64,000 nucleotides of DNA from Flabesymbios commensalis (GCA_964017125.1 OZ024902.1:32030618-32094617), one strand, 5' to 3'; counted from the first letter of the stretch, positions 11,757 to 24,367 are shown. Notes: generated by a model not told the origin, from the sequence alone. Numbers and translations are program-made.

Positions 11757-11984
11757 ATTATGGCTACATGACATGAAATACTTATATTACATGTGTACGA
11801 TTTACAAATGGTATTCTCCCCAAGAACAATATCTAACAAAACCAGACATGTAAACAAAGCTGACAACTCAAATCTATATTTCTCAATTTGTTTTACTTGA
11901 GGCCAAGTGAGACAGCAACATGATCAGATCAGCTTTGGCGCAGTATTGGCAGAACCCTTTGAGCGTTATGTAAAGGCAACATAG

Positions 11985-12060
11985 CGTCTCCTTGGATATG
12001 AAAGGGTGTATCTGCCACTTTGTAAAGTGGCAGATACACCCTTTCATATCCAAGGGGACG
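11985..12060. repeat. Near-perfect 36-bp-arm hairpin
   Basis: The arm from 'cgtctccttggatatgaaag' to 'tctgccacttt' is mirrored by 'aaagtggcaga' to 'ctttcatatccaaggggacg' with one mismatch and almost no loop. It matches none of the MITE families here, though a short 'gccactttgtaaagtggc' core recurs near 17297. Confidence 0.85.
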
Positions 12061-12435
12061 ACAGGACAACGTGAGTGTTTATGCAAAAAGGAGGGATTGC
12101 ATAGTAGGGGCATTAGGAAAATCAATACCGGGATTTTTATGGGTATTGTCACAGCTAGATGATCGATTCGCACACATGTGGTTGGACCAGGGGAAATAAA
12201 CATTGTGTTAGTATGCTGACCTCAGAGCGACTTGAGAGCCACGGGGGAGTTGATCCGTAAAACCATCACCTCGTGGTTCAACGCTAGATAGTGATGTTAA
12301 TCTGTAAGAATGCATAGCCATAATGCATTATGTTTGTAGAATAAAGACATTTCAGCTGTATTTACTGACACGTTTGCAATATATTTAGCAGGTTATGCAT
12401 GGTCATGTATCTGTGTGTTATATAGTGTTATCGTC

Positions 12436-12503
12436 GCCTCGGAGCTAAAGGATCCTATCTGTCACTCTGACGAGTGTCAGATAGGATCCTTCAGCTCCGA
12501 GGC
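12436..12503. repeat. Near-perfect hairpin flanked by direct repeats
   Basis: The arm 'gcctcggagctaaaggatcc' onward pairs with a right arm ending 'ggatccttcagctccgaggc' (one mismatch; arms about 31 bp, loop 'tctgacgag'). 'gttatatagtgtta' lies just left and 'gttatatagtatta' just right, resembling a target-site duplication around a small palindromic insert. Confidence 0.8.
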
Positions 12504-13120
12504 AATGTTATATAGTATTAGATTAGGTGTTAGGTTATATTGTGATTCCACTTACATATTTATAGTCGTCGTATACTGAGTAGAGGATACTTAGGGTAGG
12601 CTTGCTCTAATTTTGCGGACCGTTTTAGCTTTATTACACCTTCAGCATGGCTCGCAGATTCTGATCCCGTAGCCATGGTGAACAAGATGATGGTCATGTC
12701 AATACGTGACTCACACTCAGTCATCATGTAAGCAATGGGCTACATGGAAACATGCCAAAAGCTTCCCAGACAGCAAAATAAATTTGGCCAATTTCAACCC
12801 AAGATGGAAACACTTCCATGATCTGAAGATATTTACAATAATTATGTAGGCCTGGATGGATGTCAGTCAGATATCATAGTTATCTTGCCTCTTGTGAAAA
12901 AAAACCTTAAACCACCACCAACATTAAAAAACCATTAAATCTTCATCAAAGGTAGTATCTCAATTTTTTTAGTAATATCTGAGTTTCGCAAATATATTGC
13001 TCGTACAATCTGATCAAAAATGTATTTTCATGACACAATGTACCACCAAAATATGTATGTATTCTTGTGAACAAAAGACGTTGACCTAAAATGTATTACA
13101 TATTAACCATTTACGCTACT
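12504..13120. other. No gene recognised
   Basis: Intergenic AT-rich sequence. No repeat, RNA or coding feature found. Confidence 0.4.
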
Positions 13121-13127
13121 GGCCTAA

Positions 13128-13169
13128 CTTCAAATAAACATTGGGTTAATGTTTTCTGTTTGCTGGGTA
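13128..13169. repeat. Half family A MITE
   Basis: Right half only: 'aataaacattgggttaatgt' then 'tttctgtttgctggg'. Confidence 0.55.
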
Positions 13170-13280
13170 CGTTAACGATAACAATTATCAGAAACAAATA
13201 ACCAGTGCAGTTTTAGCTACCAATACAGTAACATTGAATGATCTGTACAAATAGGTTGACGTCACAGAGAAGCGACAATC

Positions 13281-13391
13281 TCAGCAAACAGGAGACACGA
13301 AACCAATGCTGTGTTTAATGTTGTCTGCAGTGGTCTGTGGCGCTGGGCCAGCATTGAAACATCATAGGTTCAAGGTATCGTGTTTACCTGG
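13281..13391. repeat. Palindromic MITE family A
   Basis: Starts 'tcagcaaacaggagacacg' and ends 'aaggtatcgtgtttacctgg', with arms 'ccaatgctgtgtttaatgtt' and 'cagcattgaaacatcatagg'. Moderately diverged. Confidence 0.65.
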
Positions 13392-13820
13392 TATGTTTCT
13401 TTTATTTTGTCATATTCAGGCGGCATCACATCTGTCCATCAACCCCAGGGTCTGCAAGGTGAAGTCGTTTGGCTGAAAGACCAGCGCGCCCTGAGCTTTT
13501 ATACAACAGTAGACTATTTTTAGCCACCTCCGATCCCATAAGCACCTGTCAGCCTGTCAATCCTTAATGCTCCCAACGCACCCACCAACATGTTTATTTA
13601 AAGCGTAGGTGGTAATTCAATTTACCTTTCAAAGACTGAATTATCGGGGGATTTCCATAATGCAAATTTAGGCTTGGAATGTTTTATATTGTTTCATTCA
13701 ACTCATTGAGGTTTTGCACCACATGGTATAGTTTAAATAAATTTTTAATTCACCTTGTGGATATGTTTACGGTTGTAATTTATATATGAAAAGAGTGAGT
13801 TCATGGTGGCAATTCATCTC

Positions 13821-13888
13821 TTAATCCTTTCAGTGCGGGGACTGACTTTAGATGCCAAAATCTGACCTCTAAAATTGATCCCCGCACA
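13821..13888. repeat. Family B hairpin only
   Basis: 'cagtgcggggactgacttta' pairs with 'taaaattgatccccgcac'. Only the hairpin end of family B is present, starting from 'ttaatcctttc'. Confidence 0.6.
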
Positions 13889-14021
13889 GAAATAATTAAA
13901 AATGTATAATGGATAATAATATGCACCTGACAGAAGTCTACGGTCAAGTCAGAACGAATCACTCTTTTACCCTAGACGTTTAAGCATTTCTATGCTAATC
14001 GCGTAGTTAGCATCACCTGAA

Positions 14022-14127
14022 CACAGGCACCTAAAATGGATGAGTGATGAATTGCATCTCACTCTAAGAATTTCTACTTAGAGTGAGATGCAATTCATCA
14101 CTCATCCATATCGGGTGCCTGTGGTTA
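14022..14127. repeat. Long hairpin, arms about 48 bp
   Basis: The arm 'cacaggcacctaaaatggat' through 'gcatctcactctaag' is mirrored by 'cttagagtgagatgc' through 'atccatatcgggtgcctgtg'. The inner ~36 bp pair perfectly and the outer part has a few mismatches. Sequence unrelated to other repeats in the window. Confidence 0.85.
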
Positions 14128-14877
14128 GCATTTAGAATAGTTTACCGAATGACTTGTGCCAGGAGCAGACATTGACAAGCTTTGTTAGTCAAATAAATAG
14201 TTTTTTTTAATTAAAGTTTAAGGACTGTTTTAACTGTGATAATGTCTGTACTTGGGTATGCACCTGTTGATGTCAGGCGTGCGTGTGATATTCGATTTAT
14301 CATAATCACCATGTTTAAATATCATATTCTGTTAGAAAGCGTCCCACTATGCCCGTAACACAATAATTCCATATGCATGTTATTTTCCAAATGCATGGCA
14401 TTTCATCAATACTACCACAACCTTTATTATTGGGAGAAAGCTTTCCGTTATGCTTTCTAAGAGTGACGGAGGTTTGAATTGGAGTGCATATAAAATGTAT
14501 CCCGGATGTCGAACAAGGGAAAAGAGCTGGTCACCTGTATTTGACATCTAATTTACTTACTTATGTGTACTATTTTATTGTATATTTATTTGTGTATATA
14601 AAGCCTAATAAATGATTAAATAGATAAAAGTAACATCCCATAAGATTTAGTGTTCTCGTTGTGCCATAGCCCCCCCCCCGCCCCCTCTTCCAGCTCGTAT
14701 CCCCACCTGACATAGCTGCCTACATGTATGTCTTCTACTGGATGCCATCTCTAAACGACACAGTTCTTTAGTCGTACGTGTACACACGTCCCAGTAGGTC
14801 TAGTGGTGGAACATTAAGAGGATCTGCTTTCTTCGATAACACCAAAGGCAATGGTTTTCTTTTCTACTCTGGCCTTG

Positions 14878-15710
14878 ATAACTACGGAGCTTTTTAAGGG
14901 ACATCTCTAAAAAATATATTTCAACTGGAAGTATTTAATTGGTTCAAGCCAAATCATTTGGCTTGAACCTAATAATCATTTGGCGCGAGCGAAATCATTT
15001 GGCTTGAACCAAATAATCATTTGCAGTGCGCCACATGATTATTTGGTTCGAGCCAAATGATTTGGTGCGCGCCAAATAATTATTTGGTTCAAGCCAAATG
15101 ATTTCGTTCGCGCCAAATGATCATTTGGTTCAAGCCAAATGATTTGGTTCAAGCCAAATGATTATTTGGTTCAAGCCAAATGATTTGGTGCGCCCAAATG
15201 ATTATTTGGTTCAAGCCAAATGATTTGGTTCGCGCCAAATGATTATTTGGTTCAAGCCAAATGATTTGGTTCGCGCCAAATGATTATTTAGTTCGAGCCA
15301 AATGATTCGGTGCGCGCCAAATGATTATTTGGTTCAAGCCAAATGATTTGGTTCGCGCCAAATGATTATTTGGCTTGAGCCAAATAATTTGGTGCGCGCT
15401 AAATGATTATTTGGTTCGCGCCAAATGATTTGGTTCGCGCCAAATGATTATTTGGTTCAAGCCAAATGATTTGGTTCGCGCCAAATGACTATTTGGTTCG
15501 CGCCAAATGATTTGGTTCGCGCCAAATGATTATTTGGTTCAAGCCAAATGATTTGGTTCGCGCCAAATGATTATTTGGCTCAAGCCAAATGATTTGGTTC
15601 GCGCCAAATGATTATTAGGTTCAAGCCAAATTGATTTGGCGCGCTCCAATTAAATACTTCCAGTTGAAATATATTTTTTAGAGATGTCCCTTAAAAAGCT
15701 CCGTAGATAA
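14878..15710. mobile_element. 825-bp element: 61-bp identical TIRs around a hairpin satellite
   Basis: 14882-14942 (from 'ctacggagctttttaaggg' to 'tatttaattgg') is repeated with no mismatch as its reverse complement at 15646-15706. ATAA sits on both outer edges (14878-14881 and 15707-15710), consistent with a 4-bp target duplication. The interior is a ~41-bp tandem satellite that alternates two 16-bp palindromes, TTTGGTTCAAGCCAAA and TTTGGTTCGCGCCAAA, spaced by TGA and TGATTA. The first ~80 bp of the array run in the opposite orientation, and the flip lies near 15030. There is no coding capacity. The identical TIRs imply recent insertion or strong homogenisation. The superfamily is unknown. 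Confidence 0.85.
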
Positions 15711-16385
15711 CAATCAACTCCAGAAAAAAATAAAGTGCAAAAAGTTTTGGTTTTGGATATAAATAATATAAACATTACAATCGCCATACGTATATTTCTC
15801 GTTGTTAGTATTCATCTGGTAATACCACGATGTTTTATGAAAGGAAATAGAACAACAAATATCAGCACTCAATCAGTTGAGATGTGATTTTTCTTGTGAT
15901 TTCATATTTGTCTATGTCATATTTATTACTCGAATTATTGGAGGGGCACCTCACGTACTGTATATGTCTCTAATAAGGACTCCTTAAATAGTCTACATGG
16001 ATCCTAGCTTTTATAGGCATACAGATTCAGATTCAGATTGTTTGATTGTAATAACCCTAAAAATTGGGCAAAATAAATACAGAGATTGTGAAGGGGATCA
16101 AAGAGATCAATGGAGTAAAAAGCGGTAAAGCTACATTTTGCATATCTACATATCTACAAAGCAAATATCGATATTTTTGCTCTGTGAATGCATACTGTAG
16201 GCATACAGCAACCACTGCTCAGGAGAAAAAAACTAATATTGTAAGTCTGTATAAGCCCCTATGTAGCCTATGACAATGTACATGCTCACATACCTGAAAA
16301 TGTCATTAAACTAGTGAGAGTTAATTGGCTGGAATGGATTGTAGTCACTGCTACCTGCGGCTTGCATTCCACCGTCCATGATCAG
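15711..16385. other. No gene recognised
   Basis: Intergenic. A small 'cagattcagattcagatt' run lies at about 16021. Nothing else is visible. Confidence 0.4.
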
Positions 16386-16388
16386 CTC

Positions 16389-16458
16389 TTACAAACGCTG
16401 TTTCAATATCAGACCAACGTCGCAGACGTTGGACTGATATTGATCCAGCGTTTGTGTG
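16389..16458. repeat. Palindromic MITE family A
   Basis: The arms 'acaaacgctgtttcaatatc' and 'gatattgatccagcgtttgt' pair around 'agaccaacgtcgcagacgtt'. The centre is a textbook family A motif. Confidence 0.75.
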
Positions 16459-17446
16459 ACGACACGTTTTCAGACGTCCCCCATCCCCCAGAATCCCATG
16501 CGAAGTGTGTCTATTATTCATGGGATTCTCTCGGGGAGTGTGGATCATAGCTTGTATGGTAGTTGACTGACGCCGGTCCGCTTGAGCTCAATGATACACA
16601 TCCATAACATTAGGCCACATAATGTACGTCTCTGTTTTTTAGTGACACAGTCACAGACAAGGTTGCTTGGTCGGGGTCGAATTGTCTATATGGAACACGG
16701 CCCCCGTTTATCATCGCATTTTCCTATCGGTTTCTTTAAGCGTTCGTTACGATCTATTCGATAATTACCAATGGTTGTATGAGAGGGTATGTTAAAGAGA
16801 GAGAAAGAAAATACTTCACAGCAAGCCATGTTTCTATTGCACACTGCAACATGACAAAATGTGACAAAAGTGGTGTTTTGAGTCGCTCTCTGCACTCTAG
16901 GGCGTGATGAACATATAGAAATACGACGCCAGGACAATGCCTTACTCTTTTCGAATAATTTTGCTCTATACATAATTACTGCACTACTACGTAACATTAA
17001 TTTATTTGAAGTTGGCAATTTCCCCCGCGACACCGCTTCGAAACTATATACACTAAATGTTGCGTTTTGTGACAGTTCTAGGCTATCTGTACAAGTATTT
17101 AAAAGTTGTCATTCAACGATTTGTTGTGAAAACAAACAGTATACTTATATAATGTAATGTCAAACGTCAGACCTCACTGGTTTGGAGAGTATATCGCTGC
17201 TTATACATTCTGCTGTATGCCTATGAGATCCATACAGGATACTTTTAAGACTGATAAGCTGACAATATCGTCACCTTATGCGATAAAAATCATACCTGCC
17301 ACTTTGTAAAGTGGCAGAATCATCTGCCACTCTGCGACGTTGCACATACGATCTTATGTTACTAATGTGACGATAATTATGGTTTTTATGTGGCACAGTT
17401 GCTACTGTCCGCCGGCGACATTTTCCTCGGGCCCAGCGGTGCAATC
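16459..17446. other. No gene recognised
   Basis: No supported feature apart from a short palindrome at 17295-17315 (gccactttgtaaagtggc) that shares its core with the hairpin at 11985. Confidence 0.4.
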
Positions 17447-17550
17447 CCAAAACAAACACAAGACTTTGCCCCAGTGCTGGTTTATTGTTAGGCCAGCGTC
17501 GCAGACGGTGGCCCAACAATATATCAACATTGTTTCCGACTAGTGCTGGG
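17447..17550. repeat. Palindromic MITE family A
   Basis: Starts 'caaaacaaacacaagacttt'. The centre 'ggccagcgtcgcagacggtg' is flanked by the arms 'gctggtttattgtta' and 'caacaatatatcaac', and it ends near 'ctagtgctggg'. Confidence 0.7.
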
Positions 17551-18620
17551 ATGGCCCTGCTGACCGTCCGACCTGGTTTGAATGGCCGATGTTGATGATG
17601 CATAGCAGTCTATCACGCTCTATCACTGCAGAAAATAGACTTGTGCTCGCTGACACAGAAGCAAATAGATGTGTGCCTAAAGCCAATAGAAACCATGACA
17701 GGTGACGCATAATAATTCATCGTCTAATATCATGAATATTAGAGAGACGTATCTGTCTTTATTACATAACGCACCATGCGTCCCTTTAATCATACTACTG
17801 CCGCATTTGAGGGGGCATGGGTCTCAGCGGTAAATGATATTGATCGTCGACATTGTGCCGAATATCTGTGATAAACATCTCACTAGATAATATGTTTTTT
17901 AATATTATTTCTCAGTCGCTTGATGACGTGACGTATCTAAAAATATCAGATGGGAACAAACAAAAAAATGACTAATTGATTTTTTATTCTGCTGGTGTGA
18001 TTTTATAATGGTACATGCTTCCCATAAAAACAAATAGCATCTTCAATTACTTAAGGGTGATCAAAAGCCAAACACCAACCAAATTACTCAGACTACAATT
18101 AAGTTATTCCAGCATAAAAATGTCTGAGCGGATGTGCCATACTTATCGATAAGCTGGTCCTGTCACTACAAGAAAGCGTCTGATAATGTCCATGCAATTA
18201 ATCAGATTTGTCTAATGCCGAACCAGTGAAAAGGGATAAATCTCTTCAGTTTTCGGGTGTGATGGATTGGAGTCTACGTGTGATAATAGAAATATCCCAT
18301 CGGCGACTGTCAGGCCTTCCAGTGATGAGATGACACCCGCGGTCAAACGCACCTTTCTCGGGAGAAATCTTGGTACCCCTGCTTTCTTGATTTATGTTCT
18401 ATACAAAACCAGCGTTTCAGAACCGAGGTTTCGGCTTTTTGTCCTGACTCTGCGCCACGTCGTCAATCAATCGATAATAGGGGCATAGCTTAAGAACGAG
18501 CCGTAGAATGGCAGAAAGGAGCTTTGCCAAAAAAGTGAACTGCTACGGCTGGAGGCCGTGACAGGTTGGCTGTCTGCCTGGTCGATAAACCGTCTATTCT
18601 GGTCAAAGGGTGCTCCCACA
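17551..18620. other. No gene recognised
   Basis: Intergenic. A few short open frames are present but none has recognisable domains or splice context. Confidence 0.4.
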
Positions 18621-18626
18621 CAATCA

Positions 18627-18716
18627 CCAGACTGACTCCCAATGTTGGTCTACTGTTCAGCCAGCGTCGTAGGCTGTGGGATAATAGTAGACCAACATCG
18701 GGTCAATGTCTCGTTT
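18627..18716. repeat. Palindromic MITE family A
   Basis: The arms 'cccaatgttggtctactgtt' and 'agtagaccaacatcgggtca' pair around 'cagccagcgtcgtaggctgt', and the end is 'atgtctcgttt'. Confidence 0.75.
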
Positions 18717-18757
18717 CTAATTATGTCTGAGTACTAAGCAGGGTCCTTTGAGATATA

Positions 18758-18972
18758 CTAAACCCTTAAAGCGCTGAAATATATTTATATAAACCGAGAA
18801 ACCAAGGGCATTTTCTTAATATGAAATCACTACAAATGTCTTATTTAGCTCTTCCCACTTCTTTGGATACCTATGTTACTAGTAGGGGTTTTCGGTCGTT
18901 ATAAAAATGTTACTCTTTCAGTGCGGGATCGACTTTAGACGTCAGAATCACATGTCTATGGATGTAAGATGT
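18758..18972 (-). repeat. TTAA-type MITE family B, reverse
   Basis: Begins 'ctaaacccttaaagcgctga' and runs through the reverse-strand body ('atgaaatcactac', 'tgtcttatttagctcttccc') into 'cagtgcgggatcgacttta'. The distal arm of the hairpin is decayed. Confidence 0.7.
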
Positions 18973-21440
18973 TGATGCCTGAGGCTGCGTTCTGAAAGCA
19001 TTACAAGACGATTCTAACAAGACGATTTCGCTGCAACGCCCTTGCAAAATAGATTTCTATATTTTTTGTATTGGGAAGTTATCTGAGCTTTCATATTAAA
19101 CATTAACCAAACTTAAAAATGTCCAGAAAACGTCATTTTGACACTTCAATCACCATGCCCTACAAAATATATTTTAAAAATGATATATTCTAATATAGAT
19201 CTACATATGTTATAATTTTTTTTTAACTTTTCAAATACATATCTGGAATAAATGTTTGAGGTGCATAGGCCCCTACACGAGGAAAAACTTTAAAATGTCC
19301 AGAGAACATTATTTTGACACTTTAATTACCATTTGGAAATAAGTACAAGCATTAAGTACATGTATCATATTTACGAGACAAAAATAGAATAAGGTAATTG
19401 AAATTAGCTTTGAATGAAAATTATTCGCATTTATTGTTTCTGCTTTATTGTCATTCCTTTACAGAACATTAACTACGAATAAAAGCGTCAAAAATTCGAA
19501 TTAGTAATGGCACACATTCATAAGTGATATTTATTAATAAATAAAATCCAATTTCGCCGCTTCTACGTTTATTCATTCATTCATTCATTCATTCATTCAT
19601 TCATTCATTCATTCATTCATTCATTCATTCATTCATTCATTCATTCAATCAATCATTCATTCATTCATTCATTCATTCATTAATGTATGCATAATACTAT
19701 TTTAGCAAACAAATGAATTATGCAGATAATATGACATTGAAAACCTCATACATATGTGTCATATTTATTATTAAATTCTGCAGTGCTGGAATCAGCAAAA
19801 TAATGTCCAAATAAAACTGACGCACCGGTATGTTGACTTATTACAGATTAATGACGTGCCTAGAAATTCCGGCCAGCCATAACTTTTACGTGACATAAAT
19901 GAACAAAATTACAATGGCTTTAATTTTATCGAGCAAATCACACTTGATCGATATACCAAGCAAAGGGAACCATAACCCCCCCCCCCCTCCATCGCTATTT
20001 GTAATAATTTACATATGGTTTCGCTAGACTATACTATCTACTTTGACTTGCTAATAGTTTTGAATGTCATTGGGCTACTTAGGACGAGAAACGAACTAGG
20101 ATATTTAGATGAAGTTCTTGCGTGCTAAAATGCTTTCATTACTTAAGGAAACAAAATCGCGCTTGGGTCTACTTCAAAGGCTTACAAGTACTACATTGGG
20201 CATTATTGTCATTTGCTCAATAAAGTACATTTGGAAGTTAAATGACTACCATGCCTTTAGACCCATTTTTTTGTAAAATCATAATTAGTTCGATGAGAAG
20301 TAGAATCAACTAAATTTATGTTTGATTCAAAAGTCAAGTTTGAATAATATCAGTTGTCTGAAGGTTCAAAACTAATATTCGGATGTACCAGAAATGTTAG
20401 AGGGTTAAATAAAGTTACCTCTTCAAAGCTCACATTAAATTAATCATAACACCCTAATATATATCAGAAGCAGTATCAATTTTTTGGTGTCTCTGAAGTA
20501 TTTTGTGATGATGTACTTTTTGGCTAGACATATAAGACTATATGTTATGGCAAAAATATATTAGCAAAGAATGTACCGTTAATAGATTCTTGGTTATAGC
20601 TAGAAGTAGACTCTCTCTCGTGCTGCTTCATCTCCCTATCACTCGGCAATTTGGGGGCCCACAGCATCCTGATCTATCACACTGCCCTCTTTGTTTGTTG
20701 TGACGATCTCTTCATTGAATATTTATACAGTTTATTATGTAGCATTAGAAAGGCCATCTGAAGTGTATTTTTGTGACTCTATGTAAATCTCGTGTCTCCC
20801 TGTAGACTGGTGGTAGCAGGGTTAATGTTTCTAACAAATATATGTATATGTGCACCTACAAGAAAAATGTATTTTTATCTCAATTAATATTCTAGCAAGA
20901 TACGGTGATATTTTTGAAGTGTGAGTGATATTTATTTAGATGTTTATCTCGTTGCTTGATATCAAGTTTTTCAAGGTTATGGTGACGAAAGGGTTAAAAA
21001 AACATATAAACATACAATTTATGTTCGGGGGGGGGGGGGGGTGCGCAGCAAAACTCTACTTTTTGGAAATCCCCCAAGGCCTATAAATAATGATGTGTGC
21101 AGTTATCTGATACATGATTTTTGTTACAAAAATGGCCGCCATTTTGAATTTTTTTGATTTTTCAATAATACATTTAATTTTAAATATAACTCTCACTTCG
21201 GATTAATTGTATCTGTAATCATCTACCATCTTTTAGTAGCATGTTTTTGTGTGCTTCATGATTTTTTATCCAAGTTTTAGCCAATACATTAAAGCTCTGT
21301 CAAACAAATTGCCCAAAGTAAATTCACGGGGATTTTTTTTCTGAGGCACTGTGAAGTATACTGATTTTGAAAAACGTAAAAGAATTTATCCTTCACTTTT
21401 TTCCCACAAATAGTAAAATGATGAGTTGTGCCACCAGACT
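18973..21440. other. No gene; simple repeats
   Basis: Very AT-rich. Includes a (CATT)n microsatellite (separate entry), a C-run near 19978 and a G-run near 21027-21042. 'cccaaaatgtcca(g)a(a/g)aa' words repeat near 19110 and 19295 but no element ends are placed. No coding region is supported. Confidence 0.4.
19573..19682. repeat. (CATT)n microsatellite
   Basis: About 27 tandem copies of CATT with a brief interruption ('caatcaatcatt') near 19645. Confidence 0.95.
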
Positions 21441-21662
21441 AATTGGAATTTTCACCCACTTGAAGTTGTGTCTCTCTGACGCGATCCACAACTTCAAGTG
21501 AGTAAAAAATATTCAGATTTGCCAAAATGAAGGTCAACTTTTTTCAATTCCTGCTGATTTATTGTCACATATTATCTTCAACATGTTTAAAATGTAGTAC
21601 TTAATGTGGTAATAAAAAAATGAAAACCCGAATATATTAGTCACCGGCGGTCAAAGGGTTAA
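21441..21662 (+). repeat. TTAA-type MITE family C
   Basis: The stem-loop 'cacttgaagttgtgtctc' ... 'gatccacaacttcaagtg' is followed by 'attcagatttg', 'gaggtcaac'-like text and the right end 'caccggcggtcaaagggtta'. The left TTAA end is degraded. Confidence 0.75.
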
Positions 21663-22026
21663 AGATATAGCTCTAATTTCGTCAGCCAAGATAGCCATGT
21701 GACACTATACTATGTCATTATGATAGAATAATGGACGCTGTATCAAGCGACAGAGCCAATTGGTGAAGAAATGTAAATTAATTCCCTTGAATACTTTTAG
21801 AGCTCCTCAAATCTAGATCTTCTAAAATGTAGAGTCATTGTAAACACATACGCAAACGAACAAAGTATACTCCAGTAGGCTACTTTGTTCTGTACAAAGA
21901 ATAAACAAGTGTATTAGTGATGATTATTTTTGTATGTATCTTACAATACCGATAGATGTATACACACATGTTCTACAGTACATGATTATACTATGGGTAA
22001 CACTTTGAAAAAGCGTAAATAACCTT

Positions 22027-22276
22027 TTAACCCTTTCACCGCCAAATGAATTTAATTTGAATTATTACTCACTTGAAGTTGCGTCTCGCTGACGCGACCC
22101 ACAACTTCAAGTGAGTGAAAATTATTCAGATTTGAGAAAATGGAGGTCAACTCTTTTCAAATCTTGCTGAGTGATAGTTCATGTTATCTTTAACTTGTTT
22201 GAAAGGTGTTACTTAATGTGCTAATAAAAAATGATAACCCGAATATATTCGGCACCGGCGGTTGAAGGGTTGAAAT
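22027..22276 (+). repeat. TTAA-type MITE family C, full length
   Basis: Bounded by 'ttaaccctttcaccgcc' and 'ggcggttgaagggttgaa', which are inverted repeats. The internal stem-loop 'cacttgaagttgcgtctcgc' / 'cgcgacccacaacttcaagt' lies about 45 bp from the left end. It is about 250 bp, non-coding and non-autonomous. Confidence 0.85.
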
Positions 22277-23511
22277 AGGTTTCTCGTGACGTCGGTTAGT
22301 GATTGCAAGACCACTAATTTCTTAGTTACACCGACCCCGACAAATGTGGATCCACTACACGCATTATGCACACTGAAGTTGCAAATAGCATGTGACCAAT
22401 TTCAATTTACTCTTCCAATTAAGAAGCAATTTTCTTGGAATTTGGCAGAAGTATGCAACTGATATCTGTTAACATAGTGTGTACGAAAATATTTAAAAAT
22501 ATAATTTTTTCCCCGAAAATAGGTCGGCAAAAAATTATAGTAAAACAAGATATTTTAATCATTTTTCTCAAACCACTGCTGCGCTGTCAAAAATGTACTA
22601 AATAGTCCTATTTTTTTCTAATTAATTTAATGAACTTTTAATATTTGGTTGAATATTCTTTACTCTCATCAAGGCATCGACGAGACGGGTCGTTCAGTCA
22701 TATAGTTGTTCTAGGGAATCCTTTCGTACTTTCATTCCAGATCTAAAATAGCCCGTTTTTCTATTTCATTTACCAGGACTCTTCTGAAATAACTGGCATT
22801 AGCTGAGGCTATATAGCTTGTGATATTTTCTCATTGGATCAAGTTACGTCCACTCCCCATGACCTCTGACTTGTGCCTGAGAGTGGGTGGTTCTATACAC
22901 ACACTGCTGTGATGGATATTGTTTTCATTCGAACAGCGTAGATCATGGATAATTATTTTCAATTCCCCAATACATGTGTCTAATCACTTAAAAAGGACTC
23001 AAGTCCTGATCATTTTGAACAGAATGTCACAAAACGTACTTTCTGACAGCTTTAGAAATTAAAAAATACAGGACACTTAATACAACTGTTATAATGAGTG
23101 ACAATTTTTGAAAACATTGTTCGAAAGTATTGGAGGCACAGTACATCAACTTTATTGTCGAGGTGGATCCATATTTTTTGAGGACGGTGTATATGCCAAT
23201 TTGTAGAGCATCTCTAAGACGTTTGCTTTGCTTCCTATCAAAGGTGGTCTGGAGTCGCTGACATCGCACCTAAATCAAATATTGATTCTGCGTTATTTTT
23301 TCGGTGGAATCTACTGTGGACGTTACTCATTCGGTGGGCCCTACTAATCATTACGACACCACATTGACAGATCACACGTGTACCTTCTGTAGAAGGGGTT
23401 CGTGATGATAGTAATTTGCTGTGAAACCATACCGCCGTACAAATGCAAACAGCAAGTAAGCAGCTACTGCACTTTGTTTTCGCACGGCAGCATACATCAG
23501 TTCTATAATAC
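22277..23511. other. No gene recognised
   Basis: Intergenic; no supported feature found on either strand. Confidence 0.4.
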
Positions 23512-24030
23512 AGGTGATCTCAAAGAGCCATGCTGTTGCTCACAATGTCTCACATGATTTCATCATGCTGATAGAGTCACGCTGCAGCTCCCAGTGTCTT
23601 ACCTTTATGACACAGGTGATCTCATCATGCTGATAGAGCCACGCTGCAGCTCCCAGTGTCTTACCTTTATGACACAGGTGATCTCATCATGCTGATAGAG
23701 CCACGCTGCAGCTCCCAGTGTCTTACCTTTATGACACAGGTGATCTCATCATGCTCATAGAGCCACGCTGCAGCTCCCAGTGTCTTACCCTTATGAAACA
23801 GGTGATCTCATAGAGCCACGCTGCAGCTCCCAGTGTCTTACCTTTATGACACATGTGATCTCATCATGCTCATAGAGCCACGCTGCAGCTCACAGTGTCT
23901 TACCTTTATGACACAGGTGATTTCATAGAGCGACGCTGCAGCTCATAACACGTTAGTGTCTTAACTTTATGACACACGTGATCTCATAGAGTCACGCTGC
24001 AGCTCTCAGTATCTTATGACACAGGTGATC
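23512..24030. repeat. 62-bp tandem repeat array
   Basis: About nine units of a 62-bp repeat ('atagagccacgctgcagctc' ... 'cagtgtcttacctttatgac'). Several later units lack the ~10-bp 'tcatgctgat' part, giving ~52-bp units. Central units are nearly identical and edge units diverged, as expected of unequal exchange. Confidence 0.9.
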
Positions 24031-24120
24031 TTGAAGGGTGACTTCTCGCACTGAATACCCGTTGATGTTCGTCACCACGGAGACGTTGTCGGCGACACAG
24101 CACATAATAGCCTAACTATT

Positions 24121-24367
24121 AGCCCTTACAGCGCGGGGATCGACTTTAGTCGTCGGAATCTGACGTCTGTAAACGTCAGATTCCGACGACTAAAGTCGAT
24201 CCCCGCGCTGTAATAGTAGAAATATTTCTAATGGTCGTAGACCCATAACATAGGTATTCAAATGAGTCAGAAAAAGCTAACTAAGACATTTATGATGATT
24301 TCAAATTGAAAATAACCCTCTGGTTTCCATGATTTTTATAAAAAAAATTCAGCGCTTGAAGGGTTAA
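24121..24367 (+). repeat. TTAA-type MITE family B, reference copy
   Basis: Starts 'agcccttacagcgcggggat' and ends 'cagcgcttgaagggttaa'; the two ends are inverted repeats. The left half is a perfect long hairpin (positions about 24131-24211) centred on 'gacgtctgtaaacgtc'. It is about 247 bp with no open frame. Confidence 0.85.

Noticed and set aside
23512-24030. Regular array resembling a CRISPR locus
   Set aside because: Units are contiguous 62-bp tandem repeats with no unique spacers, in eukaryotic DNA.
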